DNA of 64,000 bases from Candidatus Amoebophilus asiaticus 5a2. Its GTDB lineage: Bacteria; Bacteroidota; Bacteroidia; Cytophagales; Amoebophilaceae. Position 1 is the stretch's first letter, and each line of letters opens with the position of its first letter. The notes under the pieces were generated by a model. That model ran no database searches and was not told where the DNA came from. It saw only the letters and a program-made list of their open reading frames with translations. The DNA is taken from assembly GCF_000020565.1 (NCBI RefSeq), contig NC_010830.1, positions 1,034,001 to 1,098,000 of the forward strand, in the 5' to 3' direction. A program made the translations under genes and the position numbers. Shown piece by piece: positions 1 to 9,260 of the stretch.

Positions 1-840
1 AGTATTATATATATTATGCTTGCCTAGCAGGGGTAAGGTTTGGGTAGGTAGTTGAAAATTGTAGTTGTCTCCTACAAAATGAAGATGGTTATTTTCTACA
101 TAAGCACCGTGATGGGTCGATTGGGTCAAAGAAATAGGATAGAGTTGAGGTAAATTAGTAGTTTGTTTAACAAGGTACTCACGTATGTTAGTATCATCTT
201 GATTATAAATAAAATACCCCTCTTTAATCATATTACGTAATATCCTAAACTTAGCGGCTATATAATTATTTAGTTGATTGTCATAACGATCTAAATGATC
301 AGGTGTAATATTGAGTATACAAGCTATATCTGCTTTAAAGGTCTGTAGATGTTCTAATTGAAAACTGCTGAGCTCTAGTACATAATAATTATGCTCTTCT
401 AATAAAACTTTTCTTGCAAAACTTGTCCCTATATTTCCTGCTATACCTACATTTAGTCCACCTGCTTTCAGTAAATGATAAGCTAAATGGGTGGTTGTAG
501 ATTTACCGTTTGAGCCAGTTATGGCAATAAGCGAAGCCTTTGTATAGCGACTCGCAAACTCTACTTCGTCTATGATAGGTATACTTGCTTCTTGAAGTGC
601 TTGTATGATAGCTATATGATTAGGGATACCAGGGCTTTTAATAACTTCATCGGCAATTTTTATCTTATCCCAGGTATGTTTGCACTCCTCAAATTCAATT
701 TTATGGTCTAATAGCTGCTGTTTATAGCCTTTTGTAATTATGTTTTTATCTGAGACAAATACTTGATAGCCTTTTGCTTGTGCCAATAGAGCAGCTCCTG
801 TTCCACTTTCCCCTGCTCCTAAAACGACTAACTTTTTCAT
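1..840 (-). CDS. murD: UDP-N-acetylmuramoylalanine--D-glutamate ligase MurD (3' end outside window)
   Basis: Cytoplasmic ligase that adds D-glutamate to UDP-MurNAc-L-Ala in peptidoglycan precursor synthesis, using ATP. The frame is open from the ATG at 840 to the window edge, giving the first 280 residues. Seen: an N-terminal Rossmann-like start (VVLGAGESGTG, residues 5-15), the Mur-ligase ATP-binding loop GSNGKSTT at about 109-116, and a LLGKHNIYN segment at the cut end, which matches the LxGxHNxxN motif of Mur ligases. The usual length is about 450 residues, so the missing part holds the C-terminal domain. It lies 26 bases downstream of the CPBP gene on the same strand, so the two may be co-transcribed. 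An intact murD suggests that at least part of the peptidoglycan pathway is kept. Confidence 0.95.
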   Translation of the reverse strand, partial: MKKLVVLGAGESGTGAALLAQAKGYQVFVSDKNIITKGYKQQLLDHKIEFEECKHTWDKIKIADEVIKSPGIPNHIAIIQALQEASIPIIDEVEFASRYTKASLIAITGSNGKSTTTHLAYHLLKAGGLNVGIAGNIGTSFARKVLLEEHNYYVLELSSFQLEHLQTFKADIACILNITPDHLDRYDNQLNNYIAAKFRILRNMIKEGYFIYNQDDTNIREYLVKQTTNLPQLYPISLTQSTHHGAYVENNHLHFVGDNYNFQLPTQTLPLLGKHNIYNT

Positions 841-866
841 ATTATCTATGTTGATATAGGTTGAAT

Positions 867-1766
867 TTATTTATGCAAGTAGCGTGTCTTTTTCTGTATA
901 TAGATACCTAGCAATGTTCCTATAATGGCAAAAATTATAATGATAGGTATAGGAGGTAGTTCATAACCTTCTAGCTCATGTACAGTAGCGCTTTTGGGAT
1001 ATAAAAATGATACAGTTAGTGCAAAACTATTATTAAAAAGATGTGCTATAATTGGAAAAACTAAATTTTGGGTCCACCAATAAAAATATCCAAATAAAAC
1101 GCCTAATAAGAATCTAGGTAAAAACCCATATAGCTGTAAGTGAATAGCACTAAAAATAAAGGCACTTGTTAAAATAGCTATATGTATATTTTGTGTACTC
1201 TTAAAAAATAAGTTTTGAAGTATACCCCTAAAGAGTAGCTCTTCACCTATAGCAGGAATTAACCCTATTATTACAATAGCTATTAGTAAATCTTGAATTG
1301 ATTTAAAATTGGTAAGTAAGTCGGTAAGCTTTTTCAATTCCCATTCCTTTTTTTGTGCCCATGTTTCAAAGGCTTTTAAGTAAGCTGGAAACTTTATATG
1401 CACATTCCAGTAAGTAAATACTGTATTAACCATTATAGCAGCTAGTGTTAACCCAATAGTTAGCATAATAAATTGGCTGTAACGCTGTTCTCCTACAAAA
1501 AAATAGCGTACAGATTTCTTTTCAATAGAGAAACAATAGAGTAGGGGCGCTATTATAAAAATAGCACTTGCCATGATAGCCTGTGAAATGAGTAAAAAGC
1601 TCCTGTAATTTACTTTGTATTTACCTAAAAGGTAATAGGAACTTTTAGCAATAGTGAATAAACCGTTTAAGGCTAATTGTCCTGCTAATACACTTATACA
1701 TATAACACCTATAAGTGCTACTAGGTAATGCCAAATATTATTTTTCTTATTGGTAGAAGTTAACAT
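867..1766 (-). CDS. CPBP-family intramembrane metalloprotease
   Basis: Polytopic inner-membrane protein of 299 residues with several hydrophobic segments. It belongs to the CAAX protease/bacteriocin-processing (CPBP, formerly Abi) family. Visible motifs are EELLFR at 175-180, the glutamate pair and arginine of motif 1; a conserved His near 209 (FSAIHLQ); and a third motif HLFNN near 242-246. Known members are glutamate/metal-dependent proteases acting on membrane-embedded substrates; the substrate here is unknown. The gene precedes murD on the same strand with a 26-base gap. No truncation is seen. Function beyond the family is inference. Confidence 0.85.
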   Translation of the reverse strand: MLTSTNKKNNIWHYLVALIGVICISVLAGQLALNGLFTIAKSSYYLLGKYKVNYRSFLLISQAIMASAIFIIAPLLYCFSIEKKSVRYFFVGEQRYSQFIMLTIGLTLAAIMVNTVFTYWNVHIKFPAYLKAFETWAQKKEWELKKLTDLLTNFKSIQDLLIAIVIIGLIPAIGEELLFRGILQNLFFKSTQNIHIAILTSAFIFSAIHLQLYGFLPRFLLGVLFGYFYWWTQNLVFPIIAHLFNNSFALTVSFLYPKSATVHELEGYELPPIPIIIIFAIIGTLLGIYIQKKTRYLHK

Positions 1767-1843
1767 GCTATGATTATATTATTGATAAAGTTTTATAGCA
1801 CAAGTTTGATAAGCATAACTAACCTGTCTATTTTAAATTCTTA

Positions 1844-1861
1844 TTTTGTAAATTTACAAAA
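1844..1861. promoter_or_regulatory. Perfect 18-bp palindrome between divergent genes
   Basis: TTTTGTAAATTTACAAAA reads the same on both strands. It lies between the divergent starts of the CPBP protease (1766) and dusB (1898), 36 bases before dusB. It could be an operator for a dimeric regulator, or chance in AT-rich DNA. No partner regulator is evident. Confidence 0.3.
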
Positions 1862-1897
1862 ATATTATTGTGCTACTAATTAATTTTTTATACGCTC

Positions 1898-2881
1898 ATG
1901 GTTAAGATAGGTAACATAGAATTAGGTGAATTTCCTTTGCTATTAGCTCCTATGGAAGATGTGAGCGATCCTCCTTTTAGGGCTGTTTGTAAAGAGAAGG
2001 GGGCAGATTTGATGTATACTGAGTTTATATCAGCAGAAGGCCTTATTCGAGAAGCTGATAAAAGCATAAAGAAGCTCGATATCTACGATTATGAGCGCCC
2101 TATTGGCATACAAATTTTCGGAGAAAAAATAGAATCTATGCGAGAAGCAGCTGCAATAGCAGAGGCAGCTAGCCCAGCACTGCTTGATATCAATTACGGT
2201 TGTCCTGTTAATAATGTTGCTTGCAGAGGTGCTGGAGCGGGTATTTTGTTAGATTTGCCTAAAATGCAAACTATGACAGCAGAGATTGTCAAGCGCGTTT
2301 CACTACCTGTAACTGTCAAGACCCGTTTAGGCTGGGATGTTAATTCCATTAAAATTGTAGAGGTAGCACAACGCCTTCAAGATGCAGGAATACAAGCACT
2401 TACCATTCATGGGCGTACCCGCCAGCAAATGTATAAAGGCGAGGCTGACTGGTCTTATATTGCTGATGTAAAAAATCATCCAGCTATACGCATTCCTATA
2501 TTTGGTAATGGTGATATTGATACTCCACAAAAAGCTTTGGCTTACAGGAATGAGTATGGTATTGATGGTATTATGATTGGCAGGGCTAGTATAGGCTATC
2601 CATGGATATTTCAAGAGATCAAGCATTTTTTTAAAACGGGTGAGCAGCTTGCTCCACCAGATTTACAAGAAAGAATTGCTACGCTACAAAAGCATTTACA
2701 GCATGCCATACAATGGAAAGGGGAACGGACTGGTATTTTAGAAATGCGCAGGCACTACACCAACTATTTAAAAGGGTTGCCCGAAGTGAAAACATATAGG
2801 CAAATGTTGGTAGAGGCAGGCGACCTTTTAACTGTAGAGTCTATTTTAGCTGAATTAGTCAATAAGCTTATGGCTGCATAA
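1898..2881 (+). CDS. dusB: tRNA-dihydrouridine synthase (DusB type)
   Basis: FMN-dependent enzyme that reduces uridine to 5,6-dihydrouridine in the tRNA D-loop. The 327 residues match the usual family length. Seen: the N-terminal APMEDVSDPPFR flavin-site segment, the catalytic cysteine in NYGCPVNNV (about Cys102), KTRLGWD, the HGRTRQQMYKG motif and a GNGDI phosphate-binding strand typical of the TIM-barrel Dus fold. The ATG start at 1898 gives the expected N terminus. Assignment to DusB rather than another Dus subgroup rests on overall similarity and is less certain than the enzyme class. Confidence 0.93.
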   Translation: MVKIGNIELGEFPLLLAPMEDVSDPPFRAVCKEKGADLMYTEFISAEGLIREADKSIKKLDIYDYERPIGIQIFGEKIESMREAAAIAEAASPALLDINYGCPVNNVACRGAGAGILLDLPKMQTMTAEIVKRVSLPVTVKTRLGWDVNSIKIVEVAQRLQDAGIQALTIHGRTRQQMYKGEADWSYIADVKNHPAIRIPIFGNGDIDTPQKALAYRNEYGIDGIMIGRASIGYPWIFQEIKHFFKTGEQLAPPDLQERIATLQKHLQHAIQWKGERTGILEMRRHYTNYLKGLPEVKTYRQMLVEAGDLLTVESILAELVNKLMAA

Positions 2882-3193
2882 AAAAGAACAAACCTACCAG
2901 AAAAATCTTCTTATTTTTAACTCTTTAAATCCTTTGTGTCTTTATATAATCATATAAAGCTTACTTAATTTTCTGTTTTACTTTTCTTGGATGCATATGA
3001 GCTAAAATTTTTGAATACTTATTAGGAGATTAGAAGAACTTATATGTCATGTTATGACGTATAAAATAGCTTTATATAAAAATAGGTATTTTATTTTGGG
3101 TGATTCAAATTTATATAATAATTTTACCTCCGTGTTATAGATCTCTTTACAGTAAGATACATAATAATGATTGGAGGAGGAGGCATAGTTAAT
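2882..3193. other. Intergenic, no gene seen
   Basis: AT-rich stretch after dusB. I see no convincing ORF, RNA gene or strong hairpin; it runs directly into the 35-bp repeat array. Confidence 0.6.
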
Positions 3194-3376
3194 TTTTCTA
3201 ATATTTCGGTTCAAACAATAATCCAAAGTTTTCTAAGAGTTCAATTCAAACAATTATTCTAAATTTTCTAATATTTCAATCTAAATAACAATTCAAACTT
3301 TTCTAATATTTCATTTCAAACAATAATTCAGAGTTTTCTAAAGGTTTATTTCAAACAACAATTCAAAGTTTTCTTA
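3194..3376. repeat. 35-bp degenerate tandem repeat array, interrupted by an IS
   Basis: Units beginning TTTTCTAA/TTTTCTTA start at 3194, 3229, 3264, 3299, 3334 and 3369, exactly 35 bases apart, each followed by a variant of a TTCAAACAATAATTCAAAG core. The sixth unit is broken at 3376 by the IS at 3377-4247; its remainder (GAGTTCAATTCAGATAATCATT and on) resumes at 4248 and ends just before the kinase gene at 4292. There are no unique spacers, so this is not a CRISPR array. It occupies the upstream region of the kinase gene and may once have been its promoter or regulatory region. Confidence 0.85.
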
Positions 3377-4247
3377 GAGGCTGTCTAAAAAGCCAAAATG
3401 GAGTCATAAAAGCCGCTTAAGCATGATTCTAATCATAACAATTTTAATATGTGTTTCAGAAGACTTGGGATTATGCTCGTAATCTTTAGAGAGCCTCCTA
3501 GAAAAACTCAGCCAAGCAAATGTACGCTCGACTATCCATCGCTTTTTTAGAATATGAAACCCATTTGAGAGCCGTTGTACAACTTCTAAAGTATAACCTA
3601 GCACCCCATAAGCCCACATTATACATCCTTTCTGGTATCCTCCATCTACCCATATGTGTTTAATAGAAGGGAATGTATTAAAAAGGCGAATAAGCAAAAG
3701 ATGACATCCTCTTGAGTCTGATAAGTGAGCTGAATGTACTACCACACAAAGTATAAGCCCCAGCGTATCAACAATAATATGCTGCTTACGGCCTTTTACT
3801 TTTTTTGCTGCATCATAGCCTCTCGACCCCCTTTTTGTGCTGTTTTAACCGAGCGGCTATCCATAATGGCAGCGCTAGGTATGGCTTGTTTGCCCAACTT
3901 TTCTCGTACTTGATCTCGAAGTGTATCATGGACTAAGTCCCATTTACCATTTCTTCGCCAGCGATAATACAAGTCATAAACACTTTTTCAGGGTGGAAAA
4001 TGGGCAGGTAGCATGCGCCATTGACAGCCTGTTTTTTCTAAATAGAAAATAGCATCTAATACTTCTCTTATAGTGTATTTACGGGGTCGGCAAGGACCTA
4101 TGTAAGTAACTAATGGTTCTAACACTTCCCATTCCTTATCTGTTAAATCGCTAGTGTATGGCATAGCTGTTAGTTTAAAGTTCACTAACTAATTTTATAA
4201 AGTTTTGTCTGCTTTTCCTATCTAAATTACCCTTTTTAGACAGCCTC
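3377..4247. mobile_element. IS5-type insertion sequence, copy 1 (871 bp)
   Basis: Bounded by perfect inverted repeats GAGGCTGTCTAAAAAG (3377-3392) and its complement (4232-4247). Flanking bases are TTA on the left and TAA on the right, consistent with a TNA-type target, though the two flanks differ at the middle base. It interrupts unit 6 of the 35-bp repeat. A second copy of the same length lies at 26713-27583 and, as far as I can compare by eye, has the same sequence. Confidence 0.92.
3404..4185 (-). pseudogene. IS5-family DDE transposase, broken by a TGA and a frameshift
   Basis: The N-terminal part (start [16 protein letters not shown], or Met8 at 4164) holds the helix-turn-helix-like region ending [13 protein letters not shown] and then stops at TGA, where the family has Trp (WKSVYDLYYRWRRNG). 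Reading on in the same frame gives the DDE segment MDSRSVKTAQKG, then a frame change in an A5G5 run; a -1 shift there restores GSRGYDAAKK. The last part contains WVDGGYQKG (second Asp) and KRWIVERTFAWL (Glu region). Two lesions therefore separate three in-order blocks. The G-run could be a programmed frameshift, as in some IS5-family elements; the TGA cannot be explained that way. Confidence 0.85.
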
Positions 4248-4291
4248 TAAGAGTTCAATTCAGATAATCATTCTTTAAAATCTTATTAGCC

Positions 4292-7200
4292 ATGTTTACA
4301 TTATACAATAAAAGACATAGAATAATTGCACTATTATTATTCATTGCTATTCTTTTAGAGAGTTGTGGTAATCCGCTTCCTACTATAGCTCCAACTGTAG
4401 TACAGTCTACAGAAGGTGAAGTAGGTACCCAGCAAAGGTTAGGCTTGGATGGAGTTGCAAATGCAAAGCAAACCCATCAAGAGTCCGAAGAAGATAGTGA
4501 ACAAGAAGAGTATACTGAATCTGAGATAGAAGAAGATGGAAATAGTGAACAGGAAGAGGTTGAAGAAGAAACAATATCTTCATATACAACGCTTATTACT
4601 ACATATCAATCAGCTAGAAAGGACGAAGTATTTGAGTTCCCATCTGCAATGCCTGCTGATATATATCAACTGGATCAACGAGATAAAGAAATTAGCGAAA
4701 GAAAGAAAATACCTTCATATAAGTCACCTATTCATATTGATTTTTCCAAGGAAAGATTTGGTAAGGGGAAAGCAATGTCTTCATATATAATACCTATTGA
4801 AATAAGAGGACCACATGAGTCAGACGAGGAGGCAGAAAAGGAAGTAAAAGATGGATCAACAGAACCAAATGAAAGAGAGCAAGAACAGCTAACAAGTGAT
4901 CAAGGGAAAAAATATTGTTTATTACATACAATTGATCGAATAACAGCAGCATCTATTCACCAAGCCACGGGTTTAGAAATAGATTTCCAGTTAGGTCAGC
5001 AAATACATAAAAATTTTATTTTAGGTGAAGGTTCTTTTGGTAAGGTATATTTAGCGCAACAAGAAGATGGGACTTACGTTGCCATCAAAATAGTTCCGGA
5101 GGAAAAGATTAAAGAAAAAGAAGCGGAAATTCAGCAAGTGCTTTCTCAATTGCCACATTTGATGAGTGCTTTAGATACATGGAAGGGGAAGAATAAAGAC
5201 AATCAAGTTACTTTTTATCAAGTAATGCCTTTGGCCGTATTAGGAGATCTTAGAAATATAGATTTAAGTCAGGTAGATACTATTTTTAAAGAGCAGGTGC
5301 TTACTTTTCTGTCTTCTCGAATGCTAACGGGCTTAGCAACGATGCATGAAAAAGGTTATTTACATGGGGATCTTAAACCAAGTAATGTAATGCTAGAGCA
5401 AGATGTTAACTTGAGAATTATAGATTTTGGATGTAGTGAAGCTTTTACCGGTTTGTATCAAACAAAGGTTAAGGATATGTATCCTGACAATATCAGTCCT
5501 GAATATTTTTTAAGTGTGTTAGGATATATTGATGAACAGTTTCATGATCCTAGAAAATTTGATAGTTGGTCAGTAGGTTTGACTTTGTTATATCTAGCCA
5601 ATAAAAAGTATAAAAAAAGGTATAATCGCCCATTTTATTATAAGACTGTAGCAAAAAGTTGTCGTTCGTATAAAGATTATGAAGATATTATACAGAAAGT
5701 TAGTGAGTTAGCCAATCCTGCCGCAGGAAGTATATGGGAGCTTATCCGCGCATTATTAACACCTGATCCCCAAGAGAGACCTACACCTGAAGAAGCTTTA
5801 GCATATACTTGCTTCAAACAAACATTACCATCGTCCGTACAAACTTACTTAAAAGATCTAATTCAGCACCAACAAGTAGAGAAGCGAATAAAAAAGTATA
5901 AAGTACATATTCCTCGCTTGTTACCTTTATCAAATTTTGCCAAGTATATATCCCGCCCTGAATTAGAAAATCAGCTATTAGCGAGTTTGTTGACTCCCAG
6001 CAATAACATGACCGTTTGCCAAGGTAGTGGTGGGGTAGGAAAAAGCGAGCTAGCTAACTATATCATTTACCATAAAGATATTCAAGCACATTTCAATAAG
6101 ATATACTGGTTTAGTAGTGCAGACAACCCTAACCAGCTACAGGAACAATTTAGATTGCTAGCTATAGATTTAAATTTGATTGATAGGGGGGCAAATTTTG
6201 TGGAAGCTAAAGAAGCATTGTTAAAGTATTGGAAGGAAAAGAAAAGCCGAGTGCTGCTTATATTTGATAATGCAGATGAGCCAAAATCATTAAATGCTTA
6301 TTTGCCTATAGAGGAAGACGTACATGTTTTAATCACTACCCGTGAACCTAGCTGGTCTAATCCAATCAAAATTGGTAGTTTAGATGTTATTCAAGGCCGT
6401 GCTTTAGTGAATAAATTACTTGGATGTTCTAATACTGATGCGAATAAGCTTGCTAAATTTTTAGGCTATCTACCTCTATCCATCACCTATGCATGCGCTT
6501 ATATACGCCGAGAGCAGGTTTCTGTAGATAAGTTTCTAAAAAAGCTTTCTAAGAATTCCAATATTTTAACACAAAACCCTAAGCTCTTTGGACAAGAACT
6601 CCCGCACTCGATTGCTACTTTATGGCAAGCAACATTTAAAAAGTTAGAAGAGAGGTGCCCTTTAGCATTACGGGTATTAGAAAGCTTAACTTTTTGTGAG
6701 CCGGAAGGAATTCCATATGAACTGTTAGAAGGATTATTTAATGAACTTGATCCTTCTGCAACTAGTGAAGTGCGCCAGATATTAATAGACTATGAGTTGC
6801 TCCAAGAAAGAGAAATGCAGCAAGATGGAGAGGTATATAAGTATTTATCCATGCATAGACTCTTACAGCAAGTAGTACAACAAGCAGCAGGCAAGGAGTA
6901 TTTGAATTCTTGTGAAAGTACTAGTATACTAGGGCAAAAATCATTGAACCCTCTGATACAAGTACTACATAAGTGTATACCTAATGCAAAGCCAGTCCCT
7001 GATAAGAATTGGGAGCAAGCAAGATTATATGTTCCGCATGTGGTATCTATCTTAGCAAAAACAGGAGGAAATTTAGAAGAATCGATAGTATTAGCTGAAC
7101 TGCTTGATTGTATGGGTAGCTATAGTGAAAAAGTACAGAGTAACTACCCGCAGGCCTTGAAGTATTATAGGCAAGCTCATGCAATAAATCGGATATTATA

Positions 7201-7930
7201 CATAGACAATCATCCTGCTAGAGCTGCTTCCCTAAATCACCTAGCATCAGCTCATCGAGGTTTAGGAAAACACAAAGCAGCCTTAACATACCTTGAGAAA
7301 GCCCTTGCAATAGAACTGGCGTTGTATCCAGATAATCATTCTCATATAGCGAAGTCTCTGAATAATATAGGATTAATATATAGGGATTTAGGACAATACA
7401 AAGAATCCTTAAAATCTTTTGAACAAGCTCTTGCAATGAAGCATCTAACTTATCCAAATAATCACCCTACTATAGCTGCGTCTTTGAATAATATAGGAAC
7501 AGTTTATAAATCTTTAAGAAAATATGAGGAAGCCTTAAAGTATTATAAACTAGCTCTTGCAATAAAGAAGGCAAACTATCCAGATAATCACCCTTCTATG
7601 GCTGCGTCTTTGAATAATCTAGGATCAGTTTATGAAAATTTAAACCAACCTGAGGAAGCCTTTGAATATTATGTGCAAGCCTTTATAATAAATCAGGAGT
7701 TTTATACAGATAATCACCCTAATACAGCCCATACGCTGAATGGCATAGGATCGACTTATCGAGCTTTAGGAAGGTATCGAGAAGCCTTAAAATATTATAA
7801 GCAAGCCCTTACAATAAATCAGAGATTCTATACACACAATCACCCTAATATAGCTTATACGATGAATGGCATAGGCTCAACTTATCGGGCTTTAGTAGAA
7901 TATGGGGAAGCGTTGAAATATTGTGAGTAA
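4292..7930 (+). CDS. Lipoprotein with Ser/Thr kinase, NB-ARC and TPR modules (C terminus lost)
   Basis: A 1212-residue product with a lipoprotein signal (hydrophobic stretch, LLESC, Cys25) and an acidic low-complexity stretch (65-95). The kinase domain spans about 240-510: Gly loop GEGSFGKVYLAQ (245-256), Lys266 in VAIKIV, catalytic loop HGDLKPSN (358-365), DFG (378-380), SPEYF and DRKFDSWSVGL-like segments. An NB-ARC/STAND NTPase follows at about 555-860, with P-loop GSGGVGKSE (578-586), Walker B LLIFDNADE and LGYLPLSIT. Kinesin-light-chain-type TPRs start near 935. The catalytic loop has HGD rather than HRD, yet Lys, Asp and DFG are kept, so catalysis is plausible. The stop TAA at 7928 sits where sister repeats have CAA, just before an IS. 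Fold assignments are solid; role in host signalling or defence is inference. Confidence 0.85.
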   Translation: MFTLYNKRHRIIALLLFIAILLESCGNPLPTIAPTVVQSTEGEVGTQQRLGLDGVANAKQTHQESEEDSEQEEYTESEIEEDGNSEQEEVEEETISSYTTLITTYQSARKDEVFEFPSAMPADIYQLDQRDKEISERKKIPSYKSPIHIDFSKERFGKGKAMSSYIIPIEIRGPHESDEEAEKEVKDGSTEPNEREQEQLTSDQGKKYCLLHTIDRITAASIHQATGLEIDFQLGQQIHKNFILGEGSFGKVYLAQQEDGTYVAIKIVPEEKIKEKEAEIQQVLSQLPHLMSALDTWKGKNKDNQVTFYQVMPLAVLGDLRNIDLSQVDTIFKEQVLTFLSSRMLTGLATMHEKGYLHGDLKPSNVMLEQDVNLRIIDFGCSEAFTGLYQTKVKDMYPDNISPEYFLSVLGYIDEQFHDPRKFDSWSVGLTLLYLANKKYKKRYNRPFYYKTVAKSCRSYKDYEDIIQKVSELANPAAGSIWELIRALLTPDPQERPTPEEALAYTCFKQTLPSSVQTYLKDLIQHQQVEKRIKKYKVHIPRLLPLSNFAKYISRPELENQLLASLLTPSNNMTVCQGSGGVGKSELANYIIYHKDIQAHFNKIYWFSSADNPNQLQEQFRLLAIDLNLIDRGANFVEAKEALLKYWKEKKSRVLLIFDNADEPKSLNAYLPIEEDVHVLITTREPSWSNPIKIGSLDVIQGRALVNKLLGCSNTDANKLAKFLGYLPLSITYACAYIRREQVSVDKFLKKLSKNSNILTQNPKLFGQELPHSIATLWQATFKKLEERCPLALRVLESLTFCEPEGIPYELLEGLFNELDPSATSEVRQILIDYELLQEREMQQDGEVYKYLSMHRLLQQVVQQAAGKEYLNSCESTSILGQKSLNPLIQVLHKCIPNAKPVPDKNWEQARLYVPHVVSILAKTGGNLEESIVLAELLDCMGSYSEKVQSNYPQALKYYRQAHAINRILYIDNHPARAASLNHLASAHRGLGKHKAALTYLEKALAIELALYPDNHSHIAKSLNNIGLIYRDLGQYKESLKSFEQALAMKHLTYPNNHPTIAASLNNIGTVYKSLRKYEEALKYYKLALAIKKANYPDNHPSMAASLNNLGSVYENLNQPEEAFEYYVQAFIINQEFYTDNHPNTAHTLNGIGSTYRALGRYREALKYYKQALTINQRFYTHNHPNIAYTMNGIGSTYRALVEYGEALKYCE

Positions 7931-7937
7931 GTTCTTA

Positions 7938-8828
7938 GAGCCTGTTCAAGATCTTTGTTCATTAAGTTAATATTTATTAGATTAGAGAGGAAACTAGTCA
8001 ATAACTTGATAAAAAAGGGACTTATCTATGACTCAAGAGTATTCTACTAATATTAATAGAGAACAATTTGAAGTTATACGCCCTATTTTGGAAGCAGCCC
8101 GAAAAAAGACTAAACCTCGCCAGGTAGATTTATATGAGGTATTCTCTGGATTACTGTATCTGCTCAAGACAGGCTGCCAATGGAGAATGTTGCCTAAAGA
8201 TTTTCCTAAATGGCGTACGGTACATGCTTATTTTCAGATATGGAGTGAAAAGCAAGAAAATGGCATAAGCTTTCTAGAAGAAGCATTAAAAAAATATGGT
8301 TGCTCGTCTGAGGAAGCAAGCAGGTAAAGCAGCCCAAACGAGCCTGATTATAGTAGATGCGCAAAGCATAAAGAATACAGATACAGCCAAAGAGAAAGGC
8401 TATGATGGAGCTAAAAAGATAAACGGGATCAAGCGCCACATAGCCGTAGACAGCCAAGGCTTACCGCATGGGATATATGTTACACGGGCTAGTGAAACAA
8501 ATAGAGATGGAGCAGTAACTATGCTTAAAGATCACAAAGAGCAATTAGCTAAGGTAAAGAAGGTGCTCGTAGATGGAGGCTATAGTGGAGAAGTGTTTGC
8601 CAACCAAGTAAAAGAAGTCCTTCAGGGAGCGGAAGTAGAAGTAGCTAAAAGGAGCGAATTGCATCGATTTAAGGTAATACCTAAGCGATGGATAGTGGAG
8701 CGAAGTTTTGGCTGGCTGGAAAAATGCCGACGCCTATGGAAAAACTGTGAGAGAAGATTAACTACAAGCTTACAAATGGTGGTGCTTGCTTTTCTAAGAA
8801 TATGCCTACAAAGATTATGAACAGACTC
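7938..8828. mobile_element. IS5-type insertion sequence (891 bp), different from the 3.4-kb element
   Basis: Ends GAGCCTGTTCAAGATCTTTGT (7938) and, on the other strand from 8828, GAGTCTGTTCATAATCTTTGT form imperfect inverted repeats. A direct TTA target duplication flanks it (7935-7937 and 8829-8831). It sits in the TPR region of the kinase gene, seven bases after that gene's premature stop codon. Confidence 0.9.
8028..8820 (+). CDS. IS5-family transposase in two overlapping frames
   Basis: Frame 1 (8028-8327) carries the N-terminal DNA-binding half ([33 protein letters not shown]). Frame 2 (open from 8290, through 8820) carries the DDE half: VDAQSIKN with the first Asp, VDGGYSGE with the second, and KRWIVERSFGWL around the Glu. 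The two join only if one base is skipped or lost in the seven-A run at 8288-8294, a +1 change. Either a one-base homopolymer insertion inactivated it or slippage on the A-run makes the full product. All expected catalytic residues are present. The stop is TGA. Confidence 0.85.
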
Positions 8829-9055
8829 TTACAATAAATCGGGGATTCTATCCAGGTAATCACCCTGCTATAGCTACTTGTATGAATAGTATAGGATCAG
8901 TTTATATAGTTTTAGAAAAATATAAAGAAGCCTTAAAGTATTATGGACAAGCTCTTGAAATGAAGCAGGCAATCTATCCAGATAATCACCCTTCTATAAT
9001 TACTACTTATCGAACTTATCGAAAGCTAGATTTAATTTGTAATGCTTTAGAATAA
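8829..9055 (+). pseudogene. Detached C-terminal TPR tail of the kinase/NB-ARC gene
   Basis: Joining the host DNA across the TTA duplication gives ...GTT CTT ACA ATA AAT CGG..., which continues the TPR frame of the kinase gene (LTINRGFYPGNHPAIAT, then EALKYYGQALEMKQAIYPDN) to a TAA at 9053-9055 after NALE. This adds about 75 residues, roughly two TPR units, to the 1212-residue product. It is cut off both by the TAA at 7928 (Gln codon CAA in sister repeats) and by the IS. Confidence 0.85.
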
Positions 9056-9065
9056 TCTAAGGGAG

Positions 9066-9188
9066 TTTTATTTATTAACAGCAGGCTTAAATATAAATCA
9101 GCTCAATAATATATCTGTGCATATGCCGTTACAGGTGGCTATTGAATCTGATAATATAGAAATTTTATTGCTGTTATTAGAAAAATGA
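9066..9188 (+). pseudogene. Ankyrin-repeat remnant
   Basis: A short frame reads LLTAGLNINQLNN, PLQVAIESDNIEILLLLLEK and then TGA. This matches the ankyrin pattern (LLxxGxxIN...PLxxAxxxxNxEIxxLLLEK). There is no start codon and the frame is closed just upstream by TAG at 9048, so it is a leftover of an ankyrin-protein gene lost next to the TPR gene. Confidence 0.6.
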
Positions 9189-9260
9189 GTGAATATGGGC
9201 TAATGGAATAAACCTGGAGGTATTTCGTTTGATATGTCCATTAGATTTCTAATATTAGAA

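Noticed and set aside
3194-3376. Regular 35-bp direct repeats resembling a CRISPR array
   Set aside because: The units abut without unique spacers, are degenerate throughout, and no cas gene is near.
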